Assembly: GCF_000161935.1 (NCBI RefSeq)
Contig: NZ_GG698802.1
Span: forward strand, 255,539-319,538
DNA from: Limosilactobacillus coleohominis 101-4-CHN
Lineage (GTDB): Bacteria; Bacillota; Bacilli; Lactobacillales; Lactobacillaceae
DNA: 64,000 bases
Reading direction: 5' to 3'
Program-made: the position numbers and the translations under genes
The notes under the pieces: generated by a model
The model's input: the letters and a program-made list of their open reading frames with translations, nothing else
Told to the model about the DNA's origin: nothing
The model's database searches: none
Part shown: positions 17,104 to 25,703 of the stretch, one piece after another
Numbering within the stretch: the first letter of the stretch is position 1
How the letters are laid out: every line of letters begins with the position of its first letter

Positions 17104-18618
17104 TTAGCCTTTGTTAATTTCGTTTGTGTTAGCAACATGGTGCTTCTTTGCTTGATGGTTGTAGAAGAATAAAGCAACCAGACCAAAGAAGACCGGACCA
17201 AAGATTGTCCAGAATGCTGTTTGGTAATCGCCAGTCAAGATTGGGTTCAGACAAGTGAAGATAATCCCGAAGGCAACAACACAGAACACAAAGATTGAAA
17301 TCGCATTAGCTAAAGCTTGTGACTTAAAGAAGACGAATGGACGATCAATTCCTTGACGCTTCTTAAAGAATGGGAAGGCCCCTACGATGAACAAGTATGG
17401 TGCAGATGATGCAACGTTGGCCATGTTCGTCAAAATTTGATAGAACTTTTGGGCACCAGAACCACCAAATGAAATTGCGAAAATCAAGATGGCAATCACC
17501 CAGAATTGAATCCACATTGCAAATGATGGCATTCCATGCTTGTTAAGCTTAGTCATCCGTTCTGGCCATAAGCGCTTGTCAGAACCAAGAACTAAGGCCT
17601 TCAGTGGTGAATAAACCATAACGAAGAATGAACCAACGTATGCGCAGAACATTCCTAAACCGGCAAACCGGGTCAAAACATTACCAATAATCAATGCGGT
17701 CCCATGAGAAAGGCCTAAGGCATCTCCCATTACAACCCCGGCATTGTTCATCATAACGTAAGTAATGTTCCCTAAGGTAACGTCTTTACCACTCAGCACT
17801 TGTTGCCAGTTGGTGCAGACACCCCAGAAGAAGATCATAAATGAGTACAATACCGTGATTACAATCATGGAAATAACCATCCCTTTAGGGAACGTCTTCG
17901 CTGGGTCCTTCATAGAGTCAGTCAAAGTCCCCATTGATTCAATCCCACCATAAGCAAAGATGGCATAAACAACGAATGAAAGTAGTGCAATTGGGGATTG
18001 GAAGTTAGGGTTTGGTGAAATGAAGAAACTCTTCACACCATGAATTGGTTCCAGAACCATGCCCTTTTGTGCAATCCAAATTACAATGGCAATTACAACA
18101 AATAGTGCAGACATGATTGAAACCATGGTCCCACCAAGAGAACCAATCTTTTGAATCTTATCAACCCCGTGGGATGCAGTAAAAGTACATACTACCATCC
18201 ACAGAATTGCTAAGATACCGACGAATTGGGTGGCGGTTAAGCCAAAGAATGCCCAAGTTGTCGTCTTATCGGAACCAAAGATTAGTGATGACATCGGAAT
18301 CCAAATCTTTGATGATGTGGAAACCATCCAGATTAGCCAGTTGGCTAACCAAATAAAGGTTCCAACGAAGGCAAACCGTTCACTAACTGAGAATTCCAGC
18401 CAGGAGAAAATTCCCCCTTCGGCATTCGGCATTGCTGAACCATATTCGGCAATCATTAAAGCTGCTGGCAGGAAGAAGAAGATCGCTGCAACAACGTACC
18501 AGAAAATGGAAGCATAACCCATTTGGTAAAAGGCAACTGGTGAGTTGGCAAACCCGAACACGGTCGTAAAGACCATCAGGACCAAACTGGCCAGGCCAAT
18601 TTGTTTTTTGTTTGACAT
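17104..18618 (-). CDS. yjeM: YjeM-type APC family transporter
   Basis: 504 aa with twelve or more membrane helices. The start QIGLASLVLMVFTTVFGFANSP and the block FAYGGIESMGTLTDSMKDPAKTFPKGM (near 230-256) fit the glutamate/GABA antiporter-like YjeM group of the APC superfamily. True substrate is undetermined even for the family. It ends at a shared terminator; AGGAGCG precedes the ATG. Monocistronic. Confidence 0.8.
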   Translation of the reverse strand: MSNKKQIGLASLVLMVFTTVFGFANSPVAFYQMGYASIFWYVVAAIFFFLPAALMIAEYGSAMPNAEGGIFSWLEFSVSERFAFVGTFIWLANWLIWMVSTSSKIWIPMSSLIFGSDKTTTWAFFGLTATQFVGILAILWMVVCTFTASHGVDKIQKIGSLGGTMVSIMSALFVVIAIVIWIAQKGMVLEPIHGVKSFFISPNPNFQSPIALLSFVVYAIFAYGGIESMGTLTDSMKDPAKTFPKGMVISMIVITVLYSFMIFFWGVCTNWQQVLSGKDVTLGNITYVMMNNAGVVMGDALGLSHGTALIIGNVLTRFAGLGMFCAYVGSFFVMVYSPLKALVLGSDKRLWPERMTKLNKHGMPSFAMWIQFWVIAILIFAISFGGSGAQKFYQILTNMANVASSAPYLFIVGAFPFFKKRQGIDRPFVFFKSQALANAISIFVFCVVAFGIIFTCLNPILTGDYQTAFWTIFGPVFFGLVALFFYNHQAKKHHVANTNEINKG

Positions 18619-18895
18619 TATTTTTCGCTCCTCTATATAAAAATAAAATGTCTATAAATGCTTCAATAACATTATACGACTGATTTAGATAAGTGTCGTC
18701 AGTTATTCGGAAAAAAACGTATCAATGCCTTGATATTGTCTTATTTTTTGACATTTTAATGCTGAAAGCGATTACTTATTTAATAAAACAAAGTATTATT
18801 TGCTTTTTAATTAGAAATTTACCTTTTCAAATCTTCACAATCAATTATTTTTATTTTACAATTGTGAATGAGTTTATAAACGAGGTGTTAAAAAT

Positions 18896-19303
18896 ATGAA
18901 AATGCGCAGAATTGATCATATTGTGTTAACAGTAAGTAACCTTGAGGCTTCTCGCCGTTTCTATCATGAGGTTTTCGATATGCCTGTTATTGAAGACCAG
19001 ACTGAAAATAATGAGCATGAACATGTGGTTACCTTACGTTGTGGTCACCAGTTGATCCGTTTACAACCAACTGACCGCCCAAAGGAACAGTTACAGGCCG
19101 CCCACCCGACTCCAGGGTCAGTTGATCTTTGCTTGGTTTCTGGAGATGATCCTGAAGATGTTTTACATCACCTCAAGTCTTATTATGTTGATGTGATTGC
19201 GGAACCACAGCCTAATCAGGGGGCGGAGGGCGACATGACTTCCCTTTATCTCCGCGATCCCGATCAAAACTTAATTGAAATTTGTTTTTACAAAAATAAA
19301 TAA
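18896..19303 (+). CDS. VOC (glyoxalase/bleomycin-resistance) family protein
   Basis: 135 aa, one vicinal-oxygen-chelate unit made of two beta-alpha-beta-beta-beta modules. Metal-ligand candidates are His in RIDHIVLTVSN (near 8) and Glu in DPDQNLIEICFY near the C-terminus. Such proteins act as dioxygenases, lyases or binding proteins. The close match of NLEASRRFYHEVFDMPV to the family start is clear, but no specific reaction can be named. GAGGTG precedes ATG 18896. Confidence 0.8.
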   Translation: MKMRRIDHIVLTVSNLEASRRFYHEVFDMPVIEDQTENNEHEHVVTLRCGHQLIRLQPTDRPKEQLQAAHPTPGSVDLCLVSGDDPEDVLHHLKSYYVDVIAEPQPNQGAEGDMTSLYLRDPDQNLIEICFYKNK

Positions 19304-19385
19304 TCTACTTGATTGATGGTGTAATTTAAACAAAAAGGTCGCTATAATTTAACTAAGTTAATTTATTTAACAGGAGGAATGAGAC

Positions 19386-19913
19386 ATGGGAGAACCAATT
19401 TACATGCGTAAAGCCACTCTCGATGACTTGGACGCAGTTTATGAAATTATTGAAAATGCTCGGCAATTACTAAAGGAAGATGGAAGTGACCAATGGCAAA
19501 AGGGTTACCCTTCCAAGCTGAGTATGCAACAGGACATTGAAGCTGACTCCTGTTACCTATTGATGTATGGACATACAATTGTCGGTACTGGAACTTTGAT
19601 GCTCCAAGGTGATACTCATTATGCCTACATCGTTGATGGTAAGTGGAACCATGCTGGTCACCCATTTGGTACAATCAACCGAATTGCCATTTCAAGTGGC
19701 TACCGTGGTAAGCACTTTGCTCGCTATATCATGTCAACTTTAATTTCAATCGCCTACGGTCATGGTGTTCGTGATCTGCGGATTTCAACTCATGAAAAGA
19801 ATGCCCGGGTTCACAACCTTGTGTTAGACTTTGGATTCGTTCAACGCGGAAAGGTTTACACTGGGCCATCTGATGATGACTTACGGGTCGCTTACGAATT
19901 AAACCTTGAATAA
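19386..19913 (+). CDS. GNAT family N-acetyltransferase
   Basis: 175 aa. The acetyl-CoA-binding motif A is seen as INRIAISSGYRGKHFARYIMSTL (near 99-121), and VYEIIENARQLLKEDGSDQWQ at the N-terminus is common in lactobacillar members. The acceptor is unknown. A perfect AGGAGG site lies 8 bases before ATG. Its own promoter (TATAAT near 19341) follows the VOC gene, so it is separate from it. Confidence 0.85.
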   Translation: MGEPIYMRKATLDDLDAVYEIIENARQLLKEDGSDQWQKGYPSKLSMQQDIEADSCYLLMYGHTIVGTGTLMLQGDTHYAYIVDGKWNHAGHPFGTINRIAISSGYRGKHFARYIMSTLISIAYGHGVRDLRISTHEKNARVHNLVLDFGFVQRGKVYTGPSDDDLRVAYELNLE

Positions 19914-19981
19914 AACCACTGGTGAACCTTAATCGTACTGCCATAATTGGTGGTGCGATTTTTTCATAAGGAGAAGACTAA

Positions 19982-21697
19982 ATGGCAACACAAATATCAC
20001 AGGCTGAACGATTACGGGAAATCATGGGAATCCTTCGTCGTCATTCTTTTATCAGTAATTTTTATCATCAGACTAATCCAGATGAAGTTTTAGCAACCTT
20101 TCAAGAATTAGGTCCAACCTTCATTAAACTAGGTCAGATGCTCTCAACCAGGCCTGACCTCGTTTCTCCGGACTACATCAGGGCTTTGCGCACTCACCAA
20201 GATAAGGTTCCAGCTGATGATTATGAGACGGTTGCCCAGATTTTTCTTAATGAAACGGGCCAAACGATCGATCAAGCATTTAAAACTTTTGAACATCATC
20301 CCTTCGCATCCGCTTCTGTCGGGCAATGTCACTATGCAAGTTTAGAAGACGGCACCAAAGTAGTTGTTAAGATTCAGCATCCCGCGGTTAGTCAGTTAAT
20401 TAAGGTGGACCTTGCACTCTTTAAAAAGGCTATCCGCCTTCTCAAATATGTTCCCGGTGACCTCAGTGTAGTTGATTTTGATGCCGTAATGGACCAACTG
20501 GCTGCATCGCTGTTAAGTGAGGTTAACACCCTGCATGAAGCAGAAAATGGTGAAAAGTTTTATCGGCTTAATAATGGTGAAGGCATTATTGAAGTTCCCC
20601 GGGTTTATCTGAAAGAGTGTCATCCAAAAATTTTAGTAAATGAAGCCATGCCTGGGAAAAGCATTAAGACTTTAATGAGCAAACCACTTCCTGATGATCC
20701 CGTAGCTGCTGAACAATTAACTGCAACGCGGAAAAATGTTGCGCAGGTGCTGGTTAAAAACTTTATTAAACAAGTTTTTGAGGATCACTTTTTTCATGCC
20801 GATCCTCACCCCGGTAATATCCTTTTCCACACTGTTACCAAACAGCAAAGTAATCCCAGCCATGAATATGAAAAATCGTTTGGTAATACAACAATTCAAT
20901 TTAGTACTAATCAAGTATTACCGCCCTACCGATTGGTTTACCTAGACTTTGGAATGATGGGAACCCTATCTAATACAATGGCAGATGGCATTGCAGAAAT
21001 TATTGTCGCCCTCACCACAAAGGATAACTACCGGATTAGTAAAGCGGTTCTTAACGTCTGCAATCGTACCGGTGAAGTGGACGAATCAAAATTCATTCGT
21101 GAATTTGGCGTGTTTATTCACCCATACTTGAATGCCCAACTAGCAACGATTGATATTCCTAAGTTTCTTTATTCAATTACCCAACTTTGTCGTGATAACC
21201 ACTTGCAACTACGACCAGAAGTTACCCTTCTTTTCAAGGCGTTTGGAACCTTAGAAGGGACCATTGCCAAACTTGATCCTGATCTCTCAATGATGCAAGT
21301 TGCACAACCATTTGCTTGGAACTATTTCAAGGAACACTTTAATGTTAAGGAAGCGTTGATTGACCACGCCGGCACAATGTACCACGGATTTGAAGCGGCT
21401 TCGCAATTGCCACAAAAAATGACCCGCACCCTTGACCAAATCGCTAGTGGTGAAGCACGAGTGAATTTGCATTACCTCGGTCAAAAGAAAGTATTCGACC
21501 GCTTGGATCAGTTAATGAATCGATTGTTAATTGTTATTATGTTAGCTTCGCTCGTTTTATCATCGTCGATCCTCGTAGTTGGCAGTCGTGATCGTTTCAT
21601 TTATAAATTAGGCGTCGGTGGATGGCTATTAGCAGTGGTTGTAGCAGTTATATTAGTCATTTCAGCACTCCATAAGCGATGGAAAAATCGGCATTAA
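19982..21697 (+). CDS. AarF/ABC1/UbiB-type atypical kinase
   Basis: 571 aa. Hallmarks of the UbiB family are present: FIKLGQMLSTRPDL (KxGQ motif), an alanine-rich-loop equivalent ASASVGQC, the catalytic HADPHPGN and metal-binding YLDFGMMG. Two C-terminal membrane helices (about 510-560) fix it at the membrane. Family members act as ATPases in coenzyme Q and lipid metabolism in other bacteria; lactobacilli lack coenzyme Q, so a role in membrane lipid handling is more likely. AAGGAG precedes the ATG. Confidence 0.9.
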   Translation: MATQISQAERLREIMGILRRHSFISNFYHQTNPDEVLATFQELGPTFIKLGQMLSTRPDLVSPDYIRALRTHQDKVPADDYETVAQIFLNETGQTIDQAFKTFEHHPFASASVGQCHYASLEDGTKVVVKIQHPAVSQLIKVDLALFKKAIRLLKYVPGDLSVVDFDAVMDQLAASLLSEVNTLHEAENGEKFYRLNNGEGIIEVPRVYLKECHPKILVNEAMPGKSIKTLMSKPLPDDPVAAEQLTATRKNVAQVLVKNFIKQVFEDHFFHADPHPGNILFHTVTKQQSNPSHEYEKSFGNTTIQFSTNQVLPPYRLVYLDFGMMGTLSNTMADGIAEIIVALTTKDNYRISKAVLNVCNRTGEVDESKFIREFGVFIHPYLNAQLATIDIPKFLYSITQLCRDNHLQLRPEVTLLFKAFGTLEGTIAKLDPDLSMMQVAQPFAWNYFKEHFNVKEALIDHAGTMYHGFEAASQLPQKMTRTLDQIASGEARVNLHYLGQKKVFDRLDQLMNRLLIVIMLASLVLSSSILVVGSRDRFIYKLGVGGWLLAVVVAVILVISALHKRWKNRH

Positions 21698-21706
21698 TAT
21701 TAATGA

Positions 21707-21746
21707 AATACCCCCATGGTTTTATTGTCATTAACCATGGGGGTAT
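21707..21746. terminator. Bidirectional terminator (15-bp perfect stem)
   Basis: AATACCCCCATGGTT (21707-21721) pairs without mismatch with 21732-21746 region AACCATGGGGGTATT. It lies between the AarF gene and the convergent CopY-like gene. Confidence 0.75.
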
Positions 21747-21763
21747 TGTATATTTAATGGAAT

Positions 21764-22189
21764 TTAGTCACAACGTTCGCCGGGAACACAATTACAATCA
21801 ACCATTTCGGGCGCTGTTTGTGCCTTTTGCTTCAATAAGGTTTGCAATTTTTGGATATCAGATTGGCTAAGTTGATGTTCTTTAATCACATGCACTAACG
21901 TTGATCCGACATGCATCTCACAAAGACTGGAAAACAATTCATCAGCAGCGGTGTTCATCGTTTCCTGTTCTGCCACCAACGGTTCATAGATAAAATGGCG
22001 ACCCTGTTGCGTAGTTTTCAAAACATTTTTCTGCACTAATCGTCGTAAGAGTGTCTTAATGGTTGCGGGTTTCCAATCAACCTTTCGCTGTAAAATGTCG
22101 ATTACTTGAGTACTGGTAACCCTGCCCAATGTCCACGCGATTCGCATAACTTGCCATTCAGCTGGACTAATTTCTAAACTTTTACTCAT
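21764..22189 (-). CDS. CopY/BlaI-type transcriptional repressor
   Basis: 141 aa. The N-terminal winged helix ISPAEWQVMRIAWTLGRVTSTQVIDIL with WKPATIKTLLRRL matches the BlaI/MecI/CopY DNA-binding domain. The C-terminus CNCVPGERCD is a cysteine cluster like the CxCx4CxC copper site of CopY, but with one cysteine fewer. A CopY relative sensing Cu(I)/Zn(II) is likely. No copper ATPase or chaperone gene is adjacent. A cop-box-like palindrome lies just upstream, so it probably controls itself and targets elsewhere. Confidence 0.8.
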   Translation of the reverse strand: MSKSLEISPAEWQVMRIAWTLGRVTSTQVIDILQRKVDWKPATIKTLLRRLVQKNVLKTTQQGRHFIYEPLVAEQETMNTAADELFSSLCEMHVGSTLVHVIKEHQLSQSDIQKLQTLLKQKAQTAPEMVDCNCVPGERCD

Positions 22190-22209
22190 ATGTTCACCTC
22201 ATTGCAAAG

Positions 22210-22223
22210 TTTACGTGTGTAAA
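22210..22223. promoter_or_regulatory. cop-box-like operator
   Basis: TTTACGTGTGTAAA is an inverted repeat (TTTAC/GTAAA, 4-base centre). Its inner TACGTGTGTA fits the CopY operator TACANNTGTA at seven of eight fixed bases. It lies 21-34 bases upstream of the repressor start. Confidence 0.5.
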
Positions 22224-22236
22224 TTATAAAAGTCAA

Positions 22237-22983
22237 TCATTCCTTTATAAAATTAGTCACTAACCGTTTAATCTCTGGTAAACGTTGCCCTTCCAGCATA
22301 TGATCTTCATCAGGCAATAAGTGTAACTGACTCTGCGGTAAAATTACGTTATATTTACGTGCGGCTTCGGGGGAGACAACTTGATCAGCCAGGCCATGAA
22401 TCAATAATGCTGGTTTTGTGAAATGTTGGGCTGTCTCATAAATTGGTAATAATTGAGCGGTTCTAAAGTATTGCCCACCAACCGCTTGACCGTGAACGTT
22501 AATTTCCAATGGAATATGGTTGGGATCATAATGAGTTCCCTGACATTCGCCCTTTAAGGCATCATCCTTCAGAGTAGCTGCTGGTGCCAAAAGTACTAAT
22601 TTGTTAACGATATCACGATAGTAACCTGCTAACATTGATGCGACAACTCCGCCTTGTGAATGACCAATCAGATAAATTTGTTTAGCCCCCATTTGAGAAC
22701 GTGCAAAATCAATAATTTGCATTCCATCTAAGATTTCGCTCAAAACTGTCATTTCAACAAATTGTCCCTGACTTTCCCCACAACCAGCAAAGTCAAAGCG
22801 GAGGGTTGGTATTCCGGCAGCGTTTAGCGTTGCTGACAAATCGTATAGTAATTGTCCTTGCTGATAGCCGCGGTTTCCTTGAAACCCATGGAAAAGAATT
22901 GCCACTTGCTGATTTTTTAGATAGTCGGTTCCCTCTAGAACTCCCCGTAAGGTTAAGCCATCGCGTTGAACTGCTACTTCCAT
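22237..22983 (-). CDS. Alpha/beta hydrolase, cinnamoyl/feruloyl esterase type
   Basis: 248 aa. Strongly resembles the intracellular cinnamoyl esterase of intestinal lactobacilli: HGFQGNR (oxyanion region), RFDFAGCGES, the nucleophile elbow GHSQGGVVASMLAG, LVLLAPAATLK, then Asp in HGLADQVVS and His in DEDHML completing Ser-Asp-His. Members hydrolyse esters of ferulic, caffeic and chlorogenic acids from plant material. ATG 22983 is chosen over the upstream TTG because GGGGA precedes it by 9 bases. Monocistronic. Confidence 0.8.
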   Translation of the reverse strand: MEVAVQRDGLTLRGVLEGTDYLKNQQVAILFHGFQGNRGYQQGQLLYDLSATLNAAGIPTLRFDFAGCGESQGQFVEMTVLSEILDGMQIIDFARSQMGAKQIYLIGHSQGGVVASMLAGYYRDIVNKLVLLAPAATLKDDALKGECQGTHYDPNHIPLEINVHGQAVGGQYFRTAQLLPIYETAQHFTKPALLIHGLADQVVSPEAARKYNVILPQSQLHLLPDEDHMLEGQRLPEIKRLVTNFIKE

Positions 22984-22989
22984 AATCAA

Positions 22990-23333
22990 AATCCCCTTCG
23001 TTTCTTAAGCTTAAATTCCTTCATTAATGACTATTTTAACGCAAGATAATTGACAGCTAGACTTAATTTAGTTTCTTCTCATTAAATTCTCACAAAAAAA
23101 TTGGAGTTTTTTTAGTTTTTGACTTTATTTTAAATGTGTATGGTTGTATTATATCTATCGTGGTAAAGATATAAAGCCACCTGGCAAGGCTCTTCCCCGA
23201 TCCTTGTTAGTAGAATAATATTAGCCGCTGAATATCAATATTCAGTTTTAATAATTGATACTATTTTTACAATTAGCCACGTGAAACTAGTAATCAATTT
23301 ATAAAAGGTTGGGCCATATTGGACCAACCTTTT
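22990..23333. other. Intergenic region without a protein gene
   Basis: No convincing open frame on either strand. Left part (22990-23100) is the upstream region of the esterase gene. The right part (about 23158-23333) folds into four successive hairpins plus a terminator and is listed as a candidate small RNA. Confidence 0.5.
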
Positions 23334-23340
23334 TTATTTT
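23158..23340 (+). ncRNA. Candidate small RNA with C-rich loop
   Basis: Five consecutive stems on the plus strand: GTGGT/GCCAC (23160-23180); CAAGG/CCTTG (23185-23206) around a 12-base loop containing TTCCCC; CTGAATAT/ATATTCAG region (23228-23245); AATTGATACT/AGTAATCAATT (23253-23299); and a terminator AAAAGGTTGG/CCAACCTTTT with a T-run (23303-23340). C-rich loops of this kind bind ribosome-binding sites in known Gram-positive regulatory RNAs. The promoter is weak to the eye (TTGACT at 23119 is too far from TATTAT at 23147). The last stem also serves ndk on the other strand. Confidence 0.4.
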
Positions 23341-23771
23341 GGCAAATTTAGTTCTGGAAACCAAATTTGAATTTCTCGTTGAGCATTAGCTACGCTGTCA
23401 GAAGTATGAACTACGTTGCGCATCACGCCGTCCGGCCACTCACGGCCAAAGTCAGCACGGATTGTCCCAACGGTTGCATCTCCAGGATTAGTTGCGCCTG
23501 CCATTTTACGAATTTCTTTCACAACATTAGTGCCAGCAACCACGATTCCGGCAATTGGTCCTTCCTGCATATAATGAATTAATTCTGGAAAGAAACTTTG
23601 GTCAACTTTATCAGAATAATGACGTCGTAACTGATCCTCAGATGCTTTAATCATTTCCAGCGCAGCAATCTGGTAGTTTTTCCGTTCAATTCGGGTAATA
23701 ATTTCGCCAAGATGGTGACTTTGAATTCCATCTGGTTTGATTAGTACTAATGTATATTCTGTTTTAAACAT
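23334..23771 (-). CDS. ndk: Nucleoside diphosphate kinase
   Basis: 145 aa. Transfers the gamma-phosphate of ATP to other nucleoside diphosphates through a phospho-histidine. The N-terminus TLVLIKPDGIQ (ATP-site Lys), GPIAGIVVAG, and the active-site block NVVHTSDSVANAQREI with the catalytic His are all present. The longest frame starts 25 codons earlier, but ATG 23771 with GAGGG 8 bases upstream gives the family's normal start (FKTEYTLVLIKP). Monocistronic, ending in a hairpin shared with the candidate small RNA. Confidence 0.93.
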   Translation of the reverse strand: MFKTEYTLVLIKPDGIQSHHLGEIITRIERKNYQIAALEMIKASEDQLRRHYSDKVDQSFFPELIHYMQEGPIAGIVVAGTNVVKEIRKMAGATNPGDATVGTIRADFGREWPDGVMRNVVHTSDSVANAQREIQIWFPELNLPK

Positions 23772-23962
23772 AATTAATCCCTCTTCTGCTAAAACTATTT
23801 TTAGATTAGCATAATCAGTTATCTTTGCAACTACGCTAATCTTCACATTATCTTAATTCATAAAGCTTTCTTTAAGTTTGTAATCACTTTGTAATAATGA
23901 TGGAAACATTTGGTAAAATTATTTTGTAATTTGAATTTATTCCTAGTTTGGAGGGATTCATC

Positions 23963-24076
23963 ATGAAAAATGAAGCAATTCAAATTCTTAAGGGAACACT
24001 CATCATTGGAATCTCAACTGGTTTAGGATACATGATTGGTGATACTCTACAAAAATCAAAAATTAAATGTAATTAA
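23963..24076 (+). CDS. Small hydrophobic protein, 37 aa
   Basis: A short frame from ATG 23963 with GGAGGG 7 bases upstream. The peptide has a charged start (MKNEAIQ), a hydrophobic helix (about residues 8-28, GTLIIGISTGLGYMIG) and a basic tail ending KIKCN, consistent with a single-pass membrane peptide. The GxxxG spacing suggests helix packing. No family is recognised. It lies alone between ndk and a cre-like site. Confidence 0.5.
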   Translation: MKNEAIQILKGTLIIGISTGLGYMIGDTLQKSKIKCN

Positions 24077-24086
24077 AGCGTTGTAT

Positions 24087-24100
24087 TGAAAGCGTTACCA
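24087..24100 (+). promoter_or_regulatory. cre-like site (CcpA operator)
   Basis: TGAAAGCGTTACCA matches the catabolite-responsive element TGWNANCGNTNWCA at every fixed position except one (C for W near the end). It overlaps a probable promoter (TATAAT at 24107-24112) of the broken oxidoreductase gene, suggesting carbon-catabolite control. Confidence 0.55.
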
Positions 24101-24137
24101 TGTTAATATAATTAACAGATGACATACTACTTTCATA

Positions 24138-24188
24138 AAAGGGGCTTGGTGGACTGTTCTATCCGCTATCAAGGTCCTTTTTATTTTA
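24138..24188 (+). terminator. Hairpin with T-run in the oxidoreductase leader
   Basis: AGGGGCTTGGT (24140-24150) pairs with ATCAAGGTCCT (24168-24178), with one mismatch and two wobbles, and TTTTATTTT follows. It sits between the promoter and the ribosome-binding site of the next gene, so it could end transcription early, or end a transcript of the 37-aa gene. Confidence 0.5.
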
Positions 24189-24203
24189 TTGTAAGGAGAA
24201 AAA

Positions 24204-25193
24204 ATGAAAGCATTAGTTGTTCCAGATAGTAATTGTCATAGTATTAAAGATTTACAAATTATGGATGTACCTATGCCAACCGTTACGGACAATCAAGTCT
24301 TAGTTAAAGTCCATGCTGTCGGTTTGAATCCCGTAGACTATAAAATTGTGGACAGCGGAATTGATAGTTGGACATACCCTCACCCGCTCGGCTTGGATGT
24401 TGCAGGAGAAATTGTCGCAGTTGGTAGTCAAGTTAATGACTGGCAGGTTGGCAATCGAGTTTCAGGACACGGTAACCTTTTTAAAGCAGGTTGTTTTGCA
24501 GAATACGTGAGTGTTCCAGAATATTAACTGGCGAAGTTGCCAGAAAACGTTAGTTATGAGCAAGCGGCAGCCCTCCTCTGTGGGGCCTTAACCGCTTATA
24601 CAGCCATTAACCGAAAACCTAATCTTACTAACGTAAAAACCGTTTTAGTGCATGGTGGTGCCGGGAGCGTTGGGAGTTTAGCGATTCAGTTCGCCCAATT
24701 ACACGGCTTACAGGTTTTAACTACGGTTTCGACAAAGAAAATTCCGTTTGTCCGTCAGCTTAACCCTGACGCAATTATTGATTACCAATCCGAAAATGTT
24801 GATCAAAAAATTACTGATTTTACCGACGGCCGGGGAGTTGATTTAATTATTGATACAGTTGGCAAAATAGAGGCCGAACGTGATCTACACCGGCTAGCAT
24901 ACAACGGCACATTAGTAACGATTGTAGACGTTCCAGAAATTGATGCAGATCTAATGTTTGATCATGCCTTAACTTTAGCAACGGTTAACCTAGGTGGTGC
25001 GCATGGTTCAGATAACCCTCTTCAACAAGCTGATCTGAGCCATATGAACTCTGAAGTATTAGCACTTCTTAGTGATGGTAAAATTAATCCTCTGATTGAG
25101 TGCGTCCTTCCATTTAATAAAATCAAACATGGGCTGCAATTAATTAAGGATCACCAAGTTACTGGAAAATTGGTGGCAAAGGTTACTGACTAA
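24204..25193 (+). pseudogene. Zinc-independent quinone oxidoreductase (MDR family), one stop codon
   Basis: A medium-chain dehydrogenase/reductase of about 329 aa, split by a single in-frame TAA at 24525-24527 between EYVSVPEY and LAKLPENVSY. The N-terminal part has VHAVGLNPVDYKIVD and LGLDVAGEIVAVG; the C-terminal part has the NADPH loop VHGGAGSVGSLAIQFAQ. No catalytic-zinc ligands are evident, as in quinone reductases. No good ribosome-binding site restarts the second part (ATG 24537 lies 10 codons into the domain join). One base substitution separates it from an intact gene. Confidence 0.85.
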
Positions 25194-25371
25194 TTGACTT
25201 TTGTTGTTCGCGTCTCCCATAGTCAAATTGTTCGTCATGAAAATCACGAATTGCTTTCCGATGTTCGGAGAGGATAAATCCGCCCCACTTCATCTTGCCT
25301 CGATCGTGGTAGTAATATTTAAAAAAATTTTCCGCTACTTGGAATGCTTTTTGATCATTGTAATAGCGCAT
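25183..25371 (-). CDS. Small protein of an SOS operon, 62 aa
   Basis: 62 aa, no recognised domain. Rich in aromatic and charged residues (FFKYYYHDRGKMKWGGF) and probably a soluble helical protein. Its ATG overlaps the stop of the 110-aa gene (TAATG), which itself overlaps the polymerase gene, so all three form one LexA-controlled operon. Its end overlaps the convergent broken oxidoreductase gene by 11 bases. A role with the polymerase is inferred from context only. Confidence 0.6.
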   Translation of the reverse strand: MRYYNDQKAFQVAENFFKYYYHDRGKMKWGGFILSEHRKAIRDFHDEQFDYGRREQQKSISQ

Positions 25372-25703
25372 TATTGATTAACCTCCTGACTTAATCTCCG
25401 TTGCTCTTTACGACTAAAATGATAATAAACAAATGTAAAGTGGTATTTAGTCCGAATTTCATTCAAAATAATGATTAACTCGTCGAAGGAACAGTCACTT
25501 ACCTGGCCAAGGGGAATTGACCTCGTAAAATGGTGTGGGCGACGAATATTAAAAAAGAAAGTATAGCCGGTTTTGGGTGCATAGTAATTAACGATGATCC
25601 AGTAACGAACCTGCACAATATTGTTTTTAAAATGTCGATCGAGCTGACCAATAATTTTTTGGCCGGCTTTTTTAGTCCAAACTTTGTCCACCACTGTGAC
25701 CAC
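25371..25703 (-). CDS. Unknown protein partnered with the second Y-polymerase, about 110 aa
   Basis: Not recognised. It starts at a GTG (25703, or GTG codons 3-4 residues later that are better placed after AGGTGG) inside the end of the polymerase gene. The predicted fold is mixed, with beta strands rich in Tyr/Phe (YWIIVNYY, YTFFFNIRR) and a helical basic C-terminus. It occupies the position held by YolD in the other polymerase operon but shows none of YolD's RAGQFAPFSALTGY signature. Could be an unrelated polymerase accessory factor. Confidence 0.6.
   Translation of the reverse strand: MVTVVDKVWTKKAGQKIIGQLDRHFKNNIVQVRYWIIVNYYAPKTGYTFFFNIRRPHHFTRSIPLGQVSDCSFDELIIILNEIRTKYHFTFVYYHFSRKEQRRLSQEVNQ

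Noticed and set aside
21707..21746. Possible mobile-element end
   Set aside because: The perfect stem lies exactly between convergent genes and fits a bidirectional terminator. No second copy, target duplication or transposase is seen.
24537..25193. Separate 218-aa oxidoreductase gene
   Set aside because: It begins in mid-domain, in the same frame as the upstream part and 9 bases after a TAA, without a ribosome-binding site. It is the second half of one broken gene.
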